Notes: a model not told the origin generated them from the sequence alone. Shown: positions 54,061-63,816, counted from the first letter of the stretch. The stretch: 64,000 nt of DNA from Mucilaginibacter xinganensis (GCA_026225055.1 JAMFSA010000086.1:62001-126000), one strand, 5' to 3'. Made by a program: numbers and translations.

Positions 54061-55365
54061 TTATCCGGCAATTGGTTGCCCGGTTGCACATAAATAATTA
54101 TCACGTAATTCACTGCTATTTACCACCTTACGTTGTGAAAAAGAAAATAAAAAGAAGCTAAAAAAGAAGCCATAGAAAAATACGCCTTTATCTACATCAA
54201 GCACATTTTCCGATATCGATACTATGGCTACCATCAGCATAAAACTGATGAATACCACATCCTTTTTGCGGATAGCGATCTTGAAACCGTATTGTAATAC
54301 CAACAGGTAAATTGCCAGTCCCCATACCCCGGTCTTTAGCAAAAAACTGAGGTATTGGTTATGCGCGTTCAGCTTATTGATGTACGAGCTATAGAGTTTA
54401 TGGTTAAAATAACTTTCGCCCAACAGCGTAAGCTCTGAGCCTGAACCATGGCCTAATATTGGTTTCCCTTTAATAAGCTGAACAGCGATTTGCCAGCGTG
54501 CCAACCTTGGATCGGGGTTTTGACCAGGATGAAACGCGGATAGATCGGTTTGCAGTTCGGTGATATACCGTTCACGGAAAGTATGGCTATTAAAGATAAA
54601 CCCAATCAGTACCGCTGAAATAGAAATGGTAACCAGCATAAATCTAAACCGTTTGTGCCCGGTGAGCAGGTAATACGGCAACACCAGATTTATCATAATA
54701 AACAATATAGCCAATATCGACTTTGAGCCTAATTGCACAATCCCAGCTAATAATATAAGGCCGCAAAGGCCGCAAATTATTTTGAATGCAGGGTTTATTT
54801 TATCAGTCATTAACAGGTATAGCAAATACACCAGCGCTATTACCAATTGCATGGATAAATAGGTGGCGTGCATATCAATCGGTTCGGAAAAATTGTGGTT
54901 AGTGAACGCGTACGTAAATATGGATCTGAATGGCAAGCCGTAATGCTTTATGGTGATAAAAGCATTGGCATACAGGTATAAAATAGTAACTGTACTGGTA
55001 AAGGCAAATATTAGTAACAGTATCGGCCGGTATTTTTTCAGCTCGATGCTGTTGATGCAGAGCAGTAATGGTAATATTAGTATTACCACATTTCTGCCCC
55101 ATTCATCAAAGGCCTGCTGTTGGTAAGGCGTGTAAATCGTTGCTATCGCCGATATAAAAAAAACAGCCTGTACCGCCAATATTCTTGCTGTAAATATGGG
55201 TTTTGCAGCATCCGTTTTAAACTGGATGATGGTGTGTACGCAAAAGCTTACTAATATGATATGGCTATAAAACCTATCAAACGGCAGACTAATCATCAGC
55301 AGTAAAATATGATAAAAGCTGATGCGATTGGAAAGACTATCGCTGCCCGGTAATAATTCTTTCAT
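54061..55365 (-). CDS. O-antigen ligase/polymerase-like membrane protein
   Basis: 434 residues with about 11-12 membrane segments. The large external loop before the late helices contains RLARWQIAVQLIKGKPILGHGSGSE and LNAHNQYLSFLLKTGVWGL, the usual Wzy_C/WaaL signature with a conserved His. It would polymerise repeat units or ligate polymer to a lipid. It starts 9 bases after the GT4 gene on the same strand. A second polymerase-like protein is encoded at 57422. Confidence 0.83.
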   Translation of the reverse strand: MKELLPGSDSLSNRISFYHILLLMISLPFDRFYSHIILVSFCVHTIIQFKTDAAKPIFTARILAVQAVFFISAIATIYTPYQQQAFDEWGRNVVILILPLLLCINSIELKKYRPILLLIFAFTSTVTILYLYANAFITIKHYGLPFRSIFTYAFTNHNFSEPIDMHATYLSMQLVIALVYLLYLLMTDKINPAFKIICGLCGLILLAGIVQLGSKSILAILFIMINLVLPYYLLTGHKRFRFMLVTISISAVLIGFIFNSHTFRERYITELQTDLSAFHPGQNPDPRLARWQIAVQLIKGKPILGHGSGSELTLLGESYFNHKLYSSYINKLNAHNQYLSFLLKTGVWGLAIYLLVLQYGFKIAIRKKDVVFISFMLMVAIVSISENVLDVDKGVFFYGFFFSFFLFSFSQRKVVNSSELRDNYLCATGQPIAG

Positions 55366-55374
55366 AGTTTAATT

Positions 55375-56451
55375 TCATGATGCTATTGCGCTTTGATACG
55401 CTTTAAAAGTTTGCAGGGCCGCCTGTTTCCAGGTGTATTTTTGCAGGATTCGCTGGCGCAGACGTTCATTTACCGGGGCTGTGCTTGCCTTTTCAACCGC
55501 AGCTAAAATGCTTTGCGGCGATTCGGGTTCGCAATAAAAGGCATCGTTCTCAAAATATTCGCGCACATCGCCCCTATCGCTGATCACTATATTGCAACCC
55601 ATCAGGGCGGCTTCAATTGAGCTTAGTCCGGTGGTTTCGAACCAGCTGGGCAGTACATGCACTTTGGCCCGGCGGTAATAATCAACCAGTTCTGATTGCG
55701 GCAGGTGACTAACAAAGCTTACATTGTGCGCGGCTATAAGCTTGCACTCCTGGTAATAAGCTAATTGGTTAGGCGAATGATCGCCGATAATAATGAGTTT
55801 AAAGTGCGTATTATTAAGCGCTCTTATCAAGTTCAATTGATTTTTTATGCCCTCTATTCTCGCCGCGCAGATCACCAAATGCTCATCCTTTTGCGAAAGG
55901 CTGTTATAACGGAACAATGCCTGATCGGTACCATTTGGAACTACCATGTGTTTTACCCTGCAGGTATAGCCATGCACCACACGCTCATATTCAGAGTTAG
56001 AATTAGGTAATATCATGGCGGCCCGTCTTAGTATCTCGTTAATACTGTTACGCTGGCCCTTCCACGCGTATGACATGCTAGCCAATTTATCGCCGCCTAC
56101 CAGGCAGCGCGCCATGGTTTTGATGTATTCCGTTCCGTTGGTGGAGAACAGGCCAAGCAATTTACCCCAGCCTTTACGCTGATGCCTATCATATTCACTG
56201 TAATCGCACAATATGGTTGATACCACGTATGGCTTGCCCGACTTGCGACTATGATACAGAATATCCGCAGGCCTGGTTAAATTAAAAAAGTGCAGCAGGT
56301 CGTAATCGGCATAATTGATCTCCTCGTGCGAGAGGCGCACATCGGCTTTTATGCCCATATCAACTAAATGGCGTGCAGTTTGCACCGTTTGTATGGTATC
56401 ACCACCGTAAACAGTGTATAGTGTTGATCGTGTAATAAGCGCTACTTTCAT
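55375..56451 (-). CDS. GT4-family glycosyltransferase
   Basis: 358 residues, GT-B fold. N-terminal YTVYGGDTIQTVQTARHL and the C-terminal donor site: VPNGTDQALFRY, ICAARIEGIKNQLNLIRAL, IIGDHSPNQ, HVLPSWFETTGLSSIEAALMGCNIVISDRGDVREYF (E-x7-E). A cytoplasmic enzyme of the polymer assembly line. It overlaps the preceding GT2 gene by 4 bases. Confidence 0.88.
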   Translation of the reverse strand: MKVALITRSTLYTVYGGDTIQTVQTARHLVDMGIKADVRLSHEEINYADYDLLHFFNLTRPADILYHSRKSGKPYVVSTILCDYSEYDRHQRKGWGKLLGLFSTNGTEYIKTMARCLVGGDKLASMSYAWKGQRNSINEILRRAAMILPNSNSEYERVVHGYTCRVKHMVVPNGTDQALFRYNSLSQKDEHLVICAARIEGIKNQLNLIRALNNTHFKLIIIGDHSPNQLAYYQECKLIAAHNVSFVSHLPQSELVDYYRRAKVHVLPSWFETTGLSSIEAALMGCNIVISDRGDVREYFENDAFYCEPESPQSILAAVEKASTAPVNERLRQRILQKYTWKQAALQTFKAYQSAIAS

Positions 56452-57425
56452 CCCCTTGTTATTAATTGTTTTGCCGATGTTATTTTATGGAGCCATGTAA
56501 GCAGGCCCGCAGGCAGGTAGCTGATGGTATACAGCAGGTAATTATCAAACCTGAACGGGTGTATGCTAATGGCTTTGGCCATGTGCTCGCGTGCTTTTTT
56601 AGGCTGATAGTTGTTTAATAAAAACTTTTTACCGCACAACGCATAGTATGCCCCATGCTTTACTTTGTGCGAATACTGCTCGCGGCATATCTGTTGCAGG
56701 CGCAGGCTGTCGCGTTCGGTAATTGTGCGCTTTTTAAGAGCGGTATATTTTATGCTGAGGAATTTACGTGGCCGCCATTTTTCATCAATGGTGACGGATT
56801 CCGGGTTTATCCTGATCTTGATCAGCGCTTCGGGCAGGTTGCAGGCGGGGTGATCCTTTAAAATATGGAGCCATAAAAAATGATCCTCAAACGTGTAGGC
56901 ATATTCGTTATAACCCCCATAACTGAGCACGGTATCCTTTTTATACATCACACATGAATGGATGAGCGGGCAAACCGAATATTTAAGTTGCTGTAACTGG
57001 CTGTTGCTATAACCGGCGGGTTCCTGGGTAAAAAGGTAGTGGCCTTCAACGTTAATATAATCGGCTCCCGAGCCTACTGCCTGGTACTCGGGATGGCGCT
57101 GCATAAAATCATATTGTACTTGCAGGCGGTTGGGGTAGCACACATCATCAGCATCAAAACGGGCTATATAATTTGCCCGGGCATGCTGCAACCCATTATT
57201 TAAAGCTGATGAAACACCAAGGTTTTGCTGGTGGATAACCACAATGCGCGAATCATTAAACCGGCTGATCACTTCCAGGGTTTGATCTGTTGAGCCATCG
57301 TTAACGATCAATAATTCAAAATCGGTAAACGACTGTGTTAGTACCGACTCAATGGCCTCGCCAATATAGTTACCGGCATTATAAGCGGGCATTAAAACTG
57401 TTATAGCCGGATTATTTATGCTCAT
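56448..57425 (-). CDS. GT2-family glycosyltransferase
   Basis: 325 residues, GT-A fold. The N-terminal ITVLMPAYNAGNYIGEAIESVLTQSFTDFELLIVNDGSTDQT is the standard GT2 start, the metal-binding DxD is ARFDADDVCYPNRL, and YTFEDHFLWLHIL carries the likely base. The C-terminal 80 residues are helical. It overlaps genes on both sides by 4 bases, so translation is coupled. Confidence 0.9.
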   Translation of the reverse strand: MSINNPAITVLMPAYNAGNYIGEAIESVLTQSFTDFELLIVNDGSTDQTLEVISRFNDSRIVVIHQQNLGVSSALNNGLQHARANYIARFDADDVCYPNRLQVQYDFMQRHPEYQAVGSGADYINVEGHYLFTQEPAGYSNSQLQQLKYSVCPLIHSCVMYKKDTVLSYGGYNEYAYTFEDHFLWLHILKDHPACNLPEALIKIRINPESVTIDEKWRPRKFLSIKYTALKKRTITERDSLRLQQICREQYSHKVKHGAYYALCGKKFLLNNYQPKKAREHMAKAISIHPFRFDNYLLYTISYLPAGLLTWLHKITSAKQLITRG

Positions 57426-59056
57426 GATATTGCAGGTTTAAGCTTGTTGTTTTCGCTGATGTTGAGGAATAGCATGAGTTCAAAAAATGGGATGATGGAT
57501 AATTGCTCAAACCAGTAGTCGACAAAAAATACTGCTGCCATTAAAAACAGCAGCGGTATACCATAGGTAAGCTGTTGATATCGCGAAGCAAAAAATCCGA
57601 AGTAAAGTAAAACGAGTGCTAACAGACCCAACAAACCATACTCTGATGTTATCTGGTCGTACACAGAGAACGGACTGTTGGTTAATGAATGATAGCCTGC
57701 CCTCCGGCTGAAAAAGTTAAGGTAGAGGTCGAGGTGATTCACTAAAAAATCATGATAGATATAAATATATTTTGCCGGATAGCTACCCGAAAAGCCTAAT
57801 CCAGATGCACGGAAAGCCAGTTTTGATGAAAAATTACCCATGCCTGCACCCATCCATATTTTACTTAAATGATGGTGCAAAAAGCCGAAGGTTTGTAAAA
57901 GCCCAAGTACCTTGCCCGGTGTTAACGAGTTATAATTATCGTTGCCGGATATAGGTAATACTTGTTTATGGGTATTTATAAAAGCTGCCAACGGTTCTTG
58001 TTCAACGGGCGTTGTAGTAAGGCTTTGGTAAGGTGCTGAATTAATATCAGCCTCGGGGATAATAAGACGACCATTTTTTGTAACGGGGATAGTTGTAGCA
58101 AATACAGGCTTTATTATTCTGTTTTTAGGTATAGATGCATTGCTTGCGCTATCGAGATAGGCCTGCGCTATTTGCTGTTTCCGTTCATCCGGACTTAGTA
58201 CATGAGCTGTAACTGGCGTAATTAATGATTGTTGCTCAGGTTTCTCTCCTAAAAAAACGTATTTCGTGATATGGATAACATACATATTGTTTTCAGGTGA
58301 AACCTTAATGCCGAAAACAGCCAGCATAATCACACATGCAGCTATGATACTTTTCTGATCGCGTGTACTTTTGAAAACGAAGATGGCGGTCAGTATCAGC
58401 AATAAAATAATATTCATGAAATTGCTGCAGGTGAGCAGCATTACGGCCATACAAATCAGCACCATAAAGGGCTTTTTCTTATCGAGGAAATAAATAGCAC
58501 CAATGGCATTTAATATGGCGTTGGTATTTGAGGTATCGAAAGTGATGCCTTTAATATAGTCGCCCGTGCCGATGAAATATTTTTGATAATCGCCCTGGTA
58601 CTTATATGGGTTTATGGCGTGGATCTCATAAATAATACTGAGCAGGTTAAAGGCCGAGCATAAGGCATTGATCACAAAAAATATGATTATTGTACGGCTG
58701 ATAACTTCCGTGTCGTTTTTTTCAACGGATAGTTTAACCTGGTGAACAGCAAGTATGCACGCTAACCAAAAACTAATGCCGGTTAACCAAACTATTATAT
58801 ATGAAAGATGGTACTGCCCGCCTACAAGAAAATTAATAGTGGCGATAACGATCATGAGCGGATAAAAGAGCGGCAGCCTTGAATTTTTAAGGCTGAATCC
58901 AAACCTAAAATCGAACTGTAACAGGTAAATGAGCGCGATGGCAGGGATCTTGATGGCCAGCTTTACATTCAGGAAAAGCAGCAGAAAAGCCAGCAGTTTC
59001 CAGTCCAGCAGTTTACGTAGTTTTTGCATGTAATTATGGCCTGTATCAATCAACAT
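57422..59056 (-). CDS. polytopic membrane protein, probable polysaccharide polymerase
   Basis: 544 residues; MQKLRK at 59029 is an alternative start, but the promoter at 59079-59107 lets 59056 be used. About 10-12 membrane segments are interrupted by a large hydrophilic region (about 265-450) rich in Pro, Thr and Gln (TPVTAHVLSPDERKQ, TTPVEQEPLAAF), followed by YHDFLVNHLDLYLNFF and SEYGLLGLLALVLLYFG. The late part resembles Wzy-type polymerases, but the long loop makes the match loose. It heads the polymerase-GT2-GT4-ligase-nucleotidyltransferase run. Confidence 0.65.
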   Translation of the reverse strand: MLIDTGHNYMQKLRKLLDWKLLAFLLLFLNVKLAIKIPAIALIYLLQFDFRFGFSLKNSRLPLFYPLMIVIATINFLVGGQYHLSYIIVWLTGISFWLACILAVHQVKLSVEKNDTEVISRTIIIFFVINALCSAFNLLSIIYEIHAINPYKYQGDYQKYFIGTGDYIKGITFDTSNTNAILNAIGAIYFLDKKKPFMVLICMAVMLLTCSNFMNIILLLILTAIFVFKSTRDQKSIIAACVIMLAVFGIKVSPENNMYVIHITKYVFLGEKPEQQSLITPVTAHVLSPDERKQQIAQAYLDSASNASIPKNRIIKPVFATTIPVTKNGRLIIPEADINSAPYQSLTTTPVEQEPLAAFINTHKQVLPISGNDNYNSLTPGKVLGLLQTFGFLHHHLSKIWMGAGMGNFSSKLAFRASGLGFSGSYPAKYIYIYHDFLVNHLDLYLNFFSRRAGYHSLTNSPFSVYDQITSEYGLLGLLALVLLYFGFFASRYQQLTYGIPLLFLMAAVFFVDYWFEQLSIIPFFELMLFLNISENNKLKPAIS

Positions 59057-59078
59057 TTTAATGTTTTATTATACAGGG

Positions 59079-59107
59079 ATTACGCTCCAAAAACGGCAAT
59101 GGTTGCC
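59079..59107 (-). promoter_or_regulatory. ECF-sigma-type promoter of the polymerase-GT run
   Basis: On the minus strand GGCAACC (complement of 59101-59107), 16 bases, then CGTAAT (complement of 59079-59084). TTTTTGGAG in the spacer is shared with the site at 47101-47129. The expected transcript start is about 15 bases before the ATG at 59056. Just upstream, gttgcctaagcaac is a short palindrome. Confidence 0.78.
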
Positions 59108-59135
59108 TAAGCAACAGGCAATAGGCACATATATT

Positions 59136-60548
59136 TTATATATGGAAGAAGCTTTTCAGTTCGTTACGGTCGTTACGCTTTATCTGCAGGCCTGCAAACA
59201 ACAGTACAATATAAATGAGGATGGAAAAAACGATTTGGAGCATATAATTGATGGGTACCCGCCTGATGAAAAAACCACTGGCAACAGCACATAAGGTACA
59301 AATGAGCATGGTAAAAAAAATACCTTTTAACTCATCAACTTTGTTTTTTGCCAGGAAGAACAAGGTTTGCGAAAGGCTTGATATTAAATAGGCCAGCGCT
59401 GCCCCCGCATTACCATAAAGCGGGATCAGTATTAAATTAGCGCCTACATTTACGGTTAGTGTAATGATGAAGGAATGCAGTATCAGTTTTAATTGCCCTT
59501 TTGCGAAGAAAATTGTCCACAAAAAATTATTGAGGTACAAGGTGGGGATGCATAATGACAAAATAAAAACGGTAACCACATTTACCGAACCATATTTGCC
59601 ATGTGTAAGCATGTTAACTACCGGCTCCCAGCTCAGATTAAGGATGAGTACGGTAAAGGCTGCTATAATAAGCTCGGCACGGATCAGGAATTTAAGGTTC
59701 ACGCTGCCCGGATCGGCACTATTAAAATAACGGGTAAAACGAGGGATCAGCAACGGTGCTATAGCCAGCATGGGTAAGGTTGATATTTCAAAAATCTTGT
59801 AGGCAAAGCTGTATTCGGCAAGCTTAACATCCGATACCATAAAACCGATGAACAACCAATCGAACCGGGCCAGGGCCGAAGTGATCAGCACCACACCCAA
59901 TTGCGGCATCGACTCTTTTAATAATGTTTGATAATCCGCTCTATCAAATGTTGCTTTTGTGCGATAGCTTGTATTACGGTAAAAAAGATACAATGTATAA
60001 ATGAGCTCCAAGGCGTCGCCGCTTACAAAGGTGATAATGATGCTATATATACTGAGCGAATGAAGCAACATCAGCGCCAGCAAAGCAAAAGCACGAATAC
60101 AGTTTGAAACCACCGACATACGTGCCAGCAGCCTGAATTTTTCCAACCCGCTACATACCTGTTTAAAAGGCATCGAGAAAAATATGAATAGCTTCCCAGC
60201 ACCTATCCATAAAATAAGGTTGTACGTGGGCGATGTTTTGAATACTATATATCCCAGCAGTAACAGACCATAAAATATCAACCCGGTTAGCAGTACGTGG
60301 CCGATATATAGCCGTATTACATGAGGCACATCATCGCCCTGGGCCACTTTTTTTACTGTTAACTGATCGATACCAAAAGAAAGAATGTTGAATACCGATA
60401 GCAATACTGCCAGCGCCAGGTTAATTTGCCCGAAGGAAGATTTTTCCAGCCCGATGGATAAAATATAGAACATTACCGCACCAAAAAACTGGTTAATAAC
60501 CAACTGTATGGTATTAGCCGATAAGTTTTGCAGTGCGCGTATCTTCAT
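59136..60548 (-). CDS. oligosaccharide flippase (Wzx/MVF-like)
   Basis: 470 residues with 12-14 membrane segments. The N-terminal ALQNLSANTIQLVINQFFGAVMFYIL and SFGQINLALAVL, and the central APLLIPRFTRYFNSAD, are typical of polysaccharide export MATE-like flippases. It would move lipid-linked repeat units across the inner membrane. The start follows the stop of the GT2 gene directly. Its presence beside an ABC exporter in the same regulon suggests two export routes. Confidence 0.88.
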   Translation of the reverse strand: MKIRALQNLSANTIQLVINQFFGAVMFYILSIGLEKSSFGQINLALAVLLSVFNILSFGIDQLTVKKVAQGDDVPHVIRLYIGHVLLTGLIFYGLLLLGYIVFKTSPTYNLILWIGAGKLFIFFSMPFKQVCSGLEKFRLLARMSVVSNCIRAFALLALMLLHSLSIYSIIITFVSGDALELIYTLYLFYRNTSYRTKATFDRADYQTLLKESMPQLGVVLITSALARFDWLFIGFMVSDVKLAEYSFAYKIFEISTLPMLAIAPLLIPRFTRYFNSADPGSVNLKFLIRAELIIAAFTVLILNLSWEPVVNMLTHGKYGSVNVVTVFILSLCIPTLYLNNFLWTIFFAKGQLKLILHSFIITLTVNVGANLILIPLYGNAGAALAYLISSLSQTLFFLAKNKVDELKGIFFTMLICTLCAVASGFFIRRVPINYMLQIVFSILIYIVLLFAGLQIKRNDRNELKSFFHI

Positions 60549-61358
60549 TTAGTGCAGGTGGTTCTGGTATTCTACCAACAGGTTTTCACTGGCATAATAG
60601 TTATTTTCCTTTTGTTCTGTTTCCTGTTTAAGGTACTGGTATTTTGCCCTGGTATATTGTGCCATAATAGTGGCAATCAGCCATCCGCGCTTACCGTCCA
60701 ATATCCCCAGCAAAAAAATATAATCTTTCAGAAAGTGGAACAATGGAGCAAGATACAATTTAACGGCAGTAGATTTTTTGCCTTCGCGTAAATAGTTGCG
60801 GGCATTAAGGCGCGCATAGTACATTGTTTTTGCCCGGTATTGTTCGGGGCTTTTGCCTGAGTAATGATGTACCAGGCCGGGCAGTTTTTTAATAATAGCG
60901 TCGGCAGGCTTTATCAGGTTTTCATGTACCAATGGCTCACTCCAGCCGGTATAGTTGCGGTTAAATAAGCGGATACGATGATCGCGCCCCCAGGTACCAA
61001 AGCGTACCTGTTTCACACCAAAATAAGCACGAAAACGAATATCGTAAATAATATTATCAGCTTCGTACTGTAGGTTTTGAATGGTTGTAATCAGTTCATT
61101 ATCAGGGATCTCATCCGCATCAAGGCTAAGGATCCAGTTGTGCCGGGCAAGTTCAGCACCATGGTTTTTATTGGTACCGTAACCATACCACTTTTCCTGG
61201 TAAACACGGCAACCGTAATTAAGGGCTATGTCTGTAGTTTCATCCGTACTGCCATTATCCATTACAATTACATCATCGGTAATGCGCTTTGCAGCGGCCA
61301 CGCACCGGCCTATTGTGGCGGCCTCATTCTTGGTAATTATCACAACCGAAACAGTCAT
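60549..61358 (-). CDS. GT2-family glycosyltransferase (lipooligosaccharide core type)
   Basis: 269 residues, GT-A fold. The N-terminal TVSVVIITKNEAATIGRCVAAAK and VMDNGSTDETTDIA are followed by LSLDADEIPDNELI (DxD). YKWSEPLVHE-type and GWSEPLVHENL blocks match WaaE/KdtX-like transferases. The C-terminus has a membrane-associated helix pair (LAPLFHFLKDYIFLLGILDGKRGWLIATIMAQYTRAKY). First gene of the minus-strand run, followed at once by the flippase gene. Confidence 0.88.
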   Translation of the reverse strand: MTVSVVIITKNEAATIGRCVAAAKRITDDVIVMDNGSTDETTDIALNYGCRVYQEKWYGYGTNKNHGAELARHNWILSLDADEIPDNELITTIQNLQYEADNIIYDIRFRAYFGVKQVRFGTWGRDHRIRLFNRNYTGWSEPLVHENLIKPADAIIKKLPGLVHHYSGKSPEQYRAKTMYYARLNARNYLREGKKSTAVKLYLAPLFHFLKDYIFLLGILDGKRGWLIATIMAQYTRAKYQYLKQETEQKENNYYASENLLVEYQNHLH

Positions 61359-61404
61359 TTCCTCAGCTATTAATGCAGGCGATATTCAACGGGCCTGTAT
61401 TAAT

Positions 61405-61433
61405 ATATCGGTGGCGGAATGAGAAAGGTTGCC
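61405..61433 (-). promoter_or_regulatory. ECF-sigma-type promoter of the GT2-flippase pair (weaker -10)
   Basis: On the minus strand GGCAACC (complement of 61427-61433), 16 bases, then CGATAT (complement of 61405-61410) instead of CGTAAT. Position, about 47 bases before the start, and spacing match the other four sites. Confidence 0.6.
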
Positions 61434-61509
61434 TGAGGAACCAGGATGCATTAGATTTTAATGATTTTCAGGATATTTTCCCAGCTGGAAGCTGTGGCAA
61501 TGCACACCA

Positions 61510-61524
61510 CGAGCGGGACGCTCG
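61510..61524. repeat. short palindromic repeat remnant
   Basis: cgagcg / cgctcg with a 3-base loop inside ccacgagcgggacgctcgcgg. It resembles a short intergenic repeat rather than a promoter and sits between divergent genes. Confidence 0.4.
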
Positions 61525-61623
61525 CGGCAGCAGTTAGATAGCCATATTTATAAGCCAATTAAGACCAATCTCAAATAGCTAATAACCTGATCGATATCAT
61601 GCTTTAGAACTTACTTTTGGGCC

Positions 61624-62313
61624 ATGCATAAAGAACATCATGTAAATAGTTCGGAAACTATAAGGGATATAGTTATCGGTATGTCTGACGGGTTAACCGT
61701 ACCCTTTGCGCTTGCCGCCGGATTGAGCGGGGCGGTAAACGCCTCCGGAATTGTGGTAACTGCCGGTTTAGCCGAAATAGTTGCAGGCTCAATTGCCATG
61801 GGGCTCGGCGGTTTTTTAGCGGGCCGTACCGATGAGGACCATTACAACTCGGAACTTAAACGGGAATATGAGGAAGTTGAACGTGTACCGCAACAGGAAA
61901 AACAGGAAGTAATGGAAGTATTTGCTGACTTTGGGTTATCCCTGCAATTACAGCAGGAAATAGCTGATGAGCTGGAAAAGGACAAGGATAAATGGGTTGA
62001 TTTTATGATGAAATATGAACTCGGCCTTGATAAACCCGACCCCAACCGTGCCACACGGAGTGCTGTTACCATTGGCATATCCTACATTATTGGCGGCATA
62101 ATACCGCTATCGCCCTATTTCTTTATACATGATACGCAACAGGCGCTGCTTTTCTCATGCGGTATTACTTTGCTGGCCTTATTTATATTCGGGTACTTTA
62201 AAAGTAAGTTAACGGGGCAATCGCCTGTTAGTGGAGGTATAAAGGTTGTGGTAATAGGTGCTTTGGCAGCAGGCGCGGCTTTTATATTGGCCAGGCTGAT
62301 CAATAGCCATTGA
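61624..62313 (+). CDS. VIT1/CCC1-family iron/manganese transporter
   Basis: 229 residues with five membrane segments. The first helix pair has RDIVIGMSDGLTVPFALAAGLSG and IVAGSIAMGLGGFLAGRTDEDHY. A cytoplasmic, Glu-rich helical domain (about 75-140, EREYEEVERV, EEL-type pairs) follows, as in VIT1 proteins where it binds metal. The C-terminal three helices complete the fold. It exports or sequesters Fe2+ or Mn2+ by proton exchange. Monocistronic; no link to the polysaccharide block is visible. Confidence 0.88.
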   Translation: MHKEHHVNSSETIRDIVIGMSDGLTVPFALAAGLSGAVNASGIVVTAGLAEIVAGSIAMGLGGFLAGRTDEDHYNSELKREYEEVERVPQQEKQEVMEVFADFGLSLQLQQEIADELEKDKDKWVDFMMKYELGLDKPDPNRATRSAVTIGISYIIGGIIPLSPYFFIHDTQQALLFSCGITLLALFIFGYFKSKLTGQSPVSGGIKVVVIGALAAGAAFILARLINSH

Positions 62314-62438
62314 TAAGGCACAGCATCTATTCTTCCCAATGGCAAGAATTTCCTTGTTAGACTTGATTTTTAAGCCATAATTATTGGCAGGATTATTTAT
62401 GTTTGGGTTTTGTTTTATTTCAACCAAAAGCAAACCTT

Positions 62439-63725
62439 ATGAGTCAGGTTATTACTTCAGGAAATTCGGCCAGGCGTATACTGGTAGCCAGTTTAATCGG
62501 CACCACCATTGAGTTTTTTGATTTTTACATATATGCCACCGCTGCAGTACTTGTTTTTCCAAAACTGTTCTTCCCTTCGGCTGATCCTACTTCGGCTACA
62601 TTGCAATCATTAGCCACATTTGCACTGGCATTTTTTGCACGGCCATTAGGCGCGGCTCTGTTCGGGCATTTTGGCGACCGTAAGGGCCGTAAAGCTACCT
62701 TGGTTGCGGCTTTAATGACCATGGGGCCATCAACCGTAGCTATTGGCTTGTTACCCGGTTATGCATCAATAGGTATTGCAGCACCAATATTGCTGGCGTT
62801 GTTCCGTTTTGGGCAGGGTTTAGGTCTGGGCGGCGAATGGGGCGGCGCAGTATTATTAGCGACCGAAAATGCACCCGAAGGTAAAAAAGCATGGTACGGC
62901 ATGTTCCCGCAGTTAGGTGCGCCAATCGGGTTCCTGATCTCCAGCGGAACCTTCCTGATACTAAGCAAGACCATGACCGACCAGCAATTCCTAAGCTATG
63001 GCTGGCGCATACCGTTTATTGCCAGCGCCATTTTAGTTTGGGTTGGTTTATATGTTCGCCTAAAAATTACCGAAACGCCCGACTTTTTAAAGGTAGTGGA
63101 GAAAAATGAGCGTGTAAGCATCCCATTTACTGAAGTATTTACCAAACATACTAAAGCCATTGTTTTAGGTACTATCGCTACTATTACCACCTTCCTGCTG
63201 TTTTATTTAATGACGGTATTTACCCTAAGCTGGGGCACAACGGCATTGCACTATACAAAATCGAACTTTTTAATTGCGCAGATGATTTCCATGCTGTTCT
63301 TTGGTTTGGGTATCCCGATCTCAGCGGTAATGGCCGATAAGCATGGTCGCGGAAAAATGCTGATCATCGCAACCATAGGCATTTTTATATTCGGCTTATT
63401 TTTCGCGCCATTATTCAGCACCGGTAATTTGGGGATAACCATATTGTTCCAGATTATCGGTATGTTTTTAATGGGCTTAACCTATGGGCCGATAGGAACC
63501 GCCCTTTCAGAGATCTTCCCGGCATCTGTACGTTACACCGGCGCGTCATTAGCATTTACCCTGGCGGGGATCTTAGGCGCATCGTTAACACCTTTTTTAG
63601 CCACTACGCTGGCAACCAAATATGGGCTTCCTTATGTAGGTTACTACCTATCGGTAGCTGCGGCAATAACTTTAATCGCTTTGTTTGCTGCTAACTCATC
63701 GATGAGGGATAATGCGAAGAAGTAG
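62439..63725 (+). CDS. MHS-family major facilitator transporter
   Basis: 428 residues from ATG at 62439 (MSQVITSGN); the frame extends to a TTG at 62403, which is less likely. Twelve membrane segments. The metabolite:H+ symporter signature is clear: TTIEFFDFYIYATAAVLVFPKLFF, GHFGDRKGRKATL, FRFGQGLGLGGEWGGAVLLATENAP and YGWRIPFIASAILVWVGLYVR. Members carry carboxylates, betaine, proline or shikimate; the substrate here is not known. Confidence 0.9.
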   Translation: MSQVITSGNSARRILVASLIGTTIEFFDFYIYATAAVLVFPKLFFPSADPTSATLQSLATFALAFFARPLGAALFGHFGDRKGRKATLVAALMTMGPSTVAIGLLPGYASIGIAAPILLALFRFGQGLGLGGEWGGAVLLATENAPEGKKAWYGMFPQLGAPIGFLISSGTFLILSKTMTDQQFLSYGWRIPFIASAILVWVGLYVRLKITETPDFLKVVEKNERVSIPFTEVFTKHTKAIVLGTIATITTFLLFYLMTVFTLSWGTTALHYTKSNFLIAQMISMLFFGLGIPISAVMADKHGRGKMLIIATIGIFIFGLFFAPLFSTGNLGITILFQIIGMFLMGLTYGPIGTALSEIFPASVRYTGASLAFTLAGILGASLTPFLATTLATKYGLPYVGYYLSVAAAITLIALFAANSSMRDNAKK

Positions 63726-63816
63726 TTGCTGAATTTGTAAACTTTCCGGATTGGCGGCTTCGGTTGTAAATTGAAGCCAGTGGTGGGTTACCAGTGTAGC
63801 CAAGCAATTTTTATGC

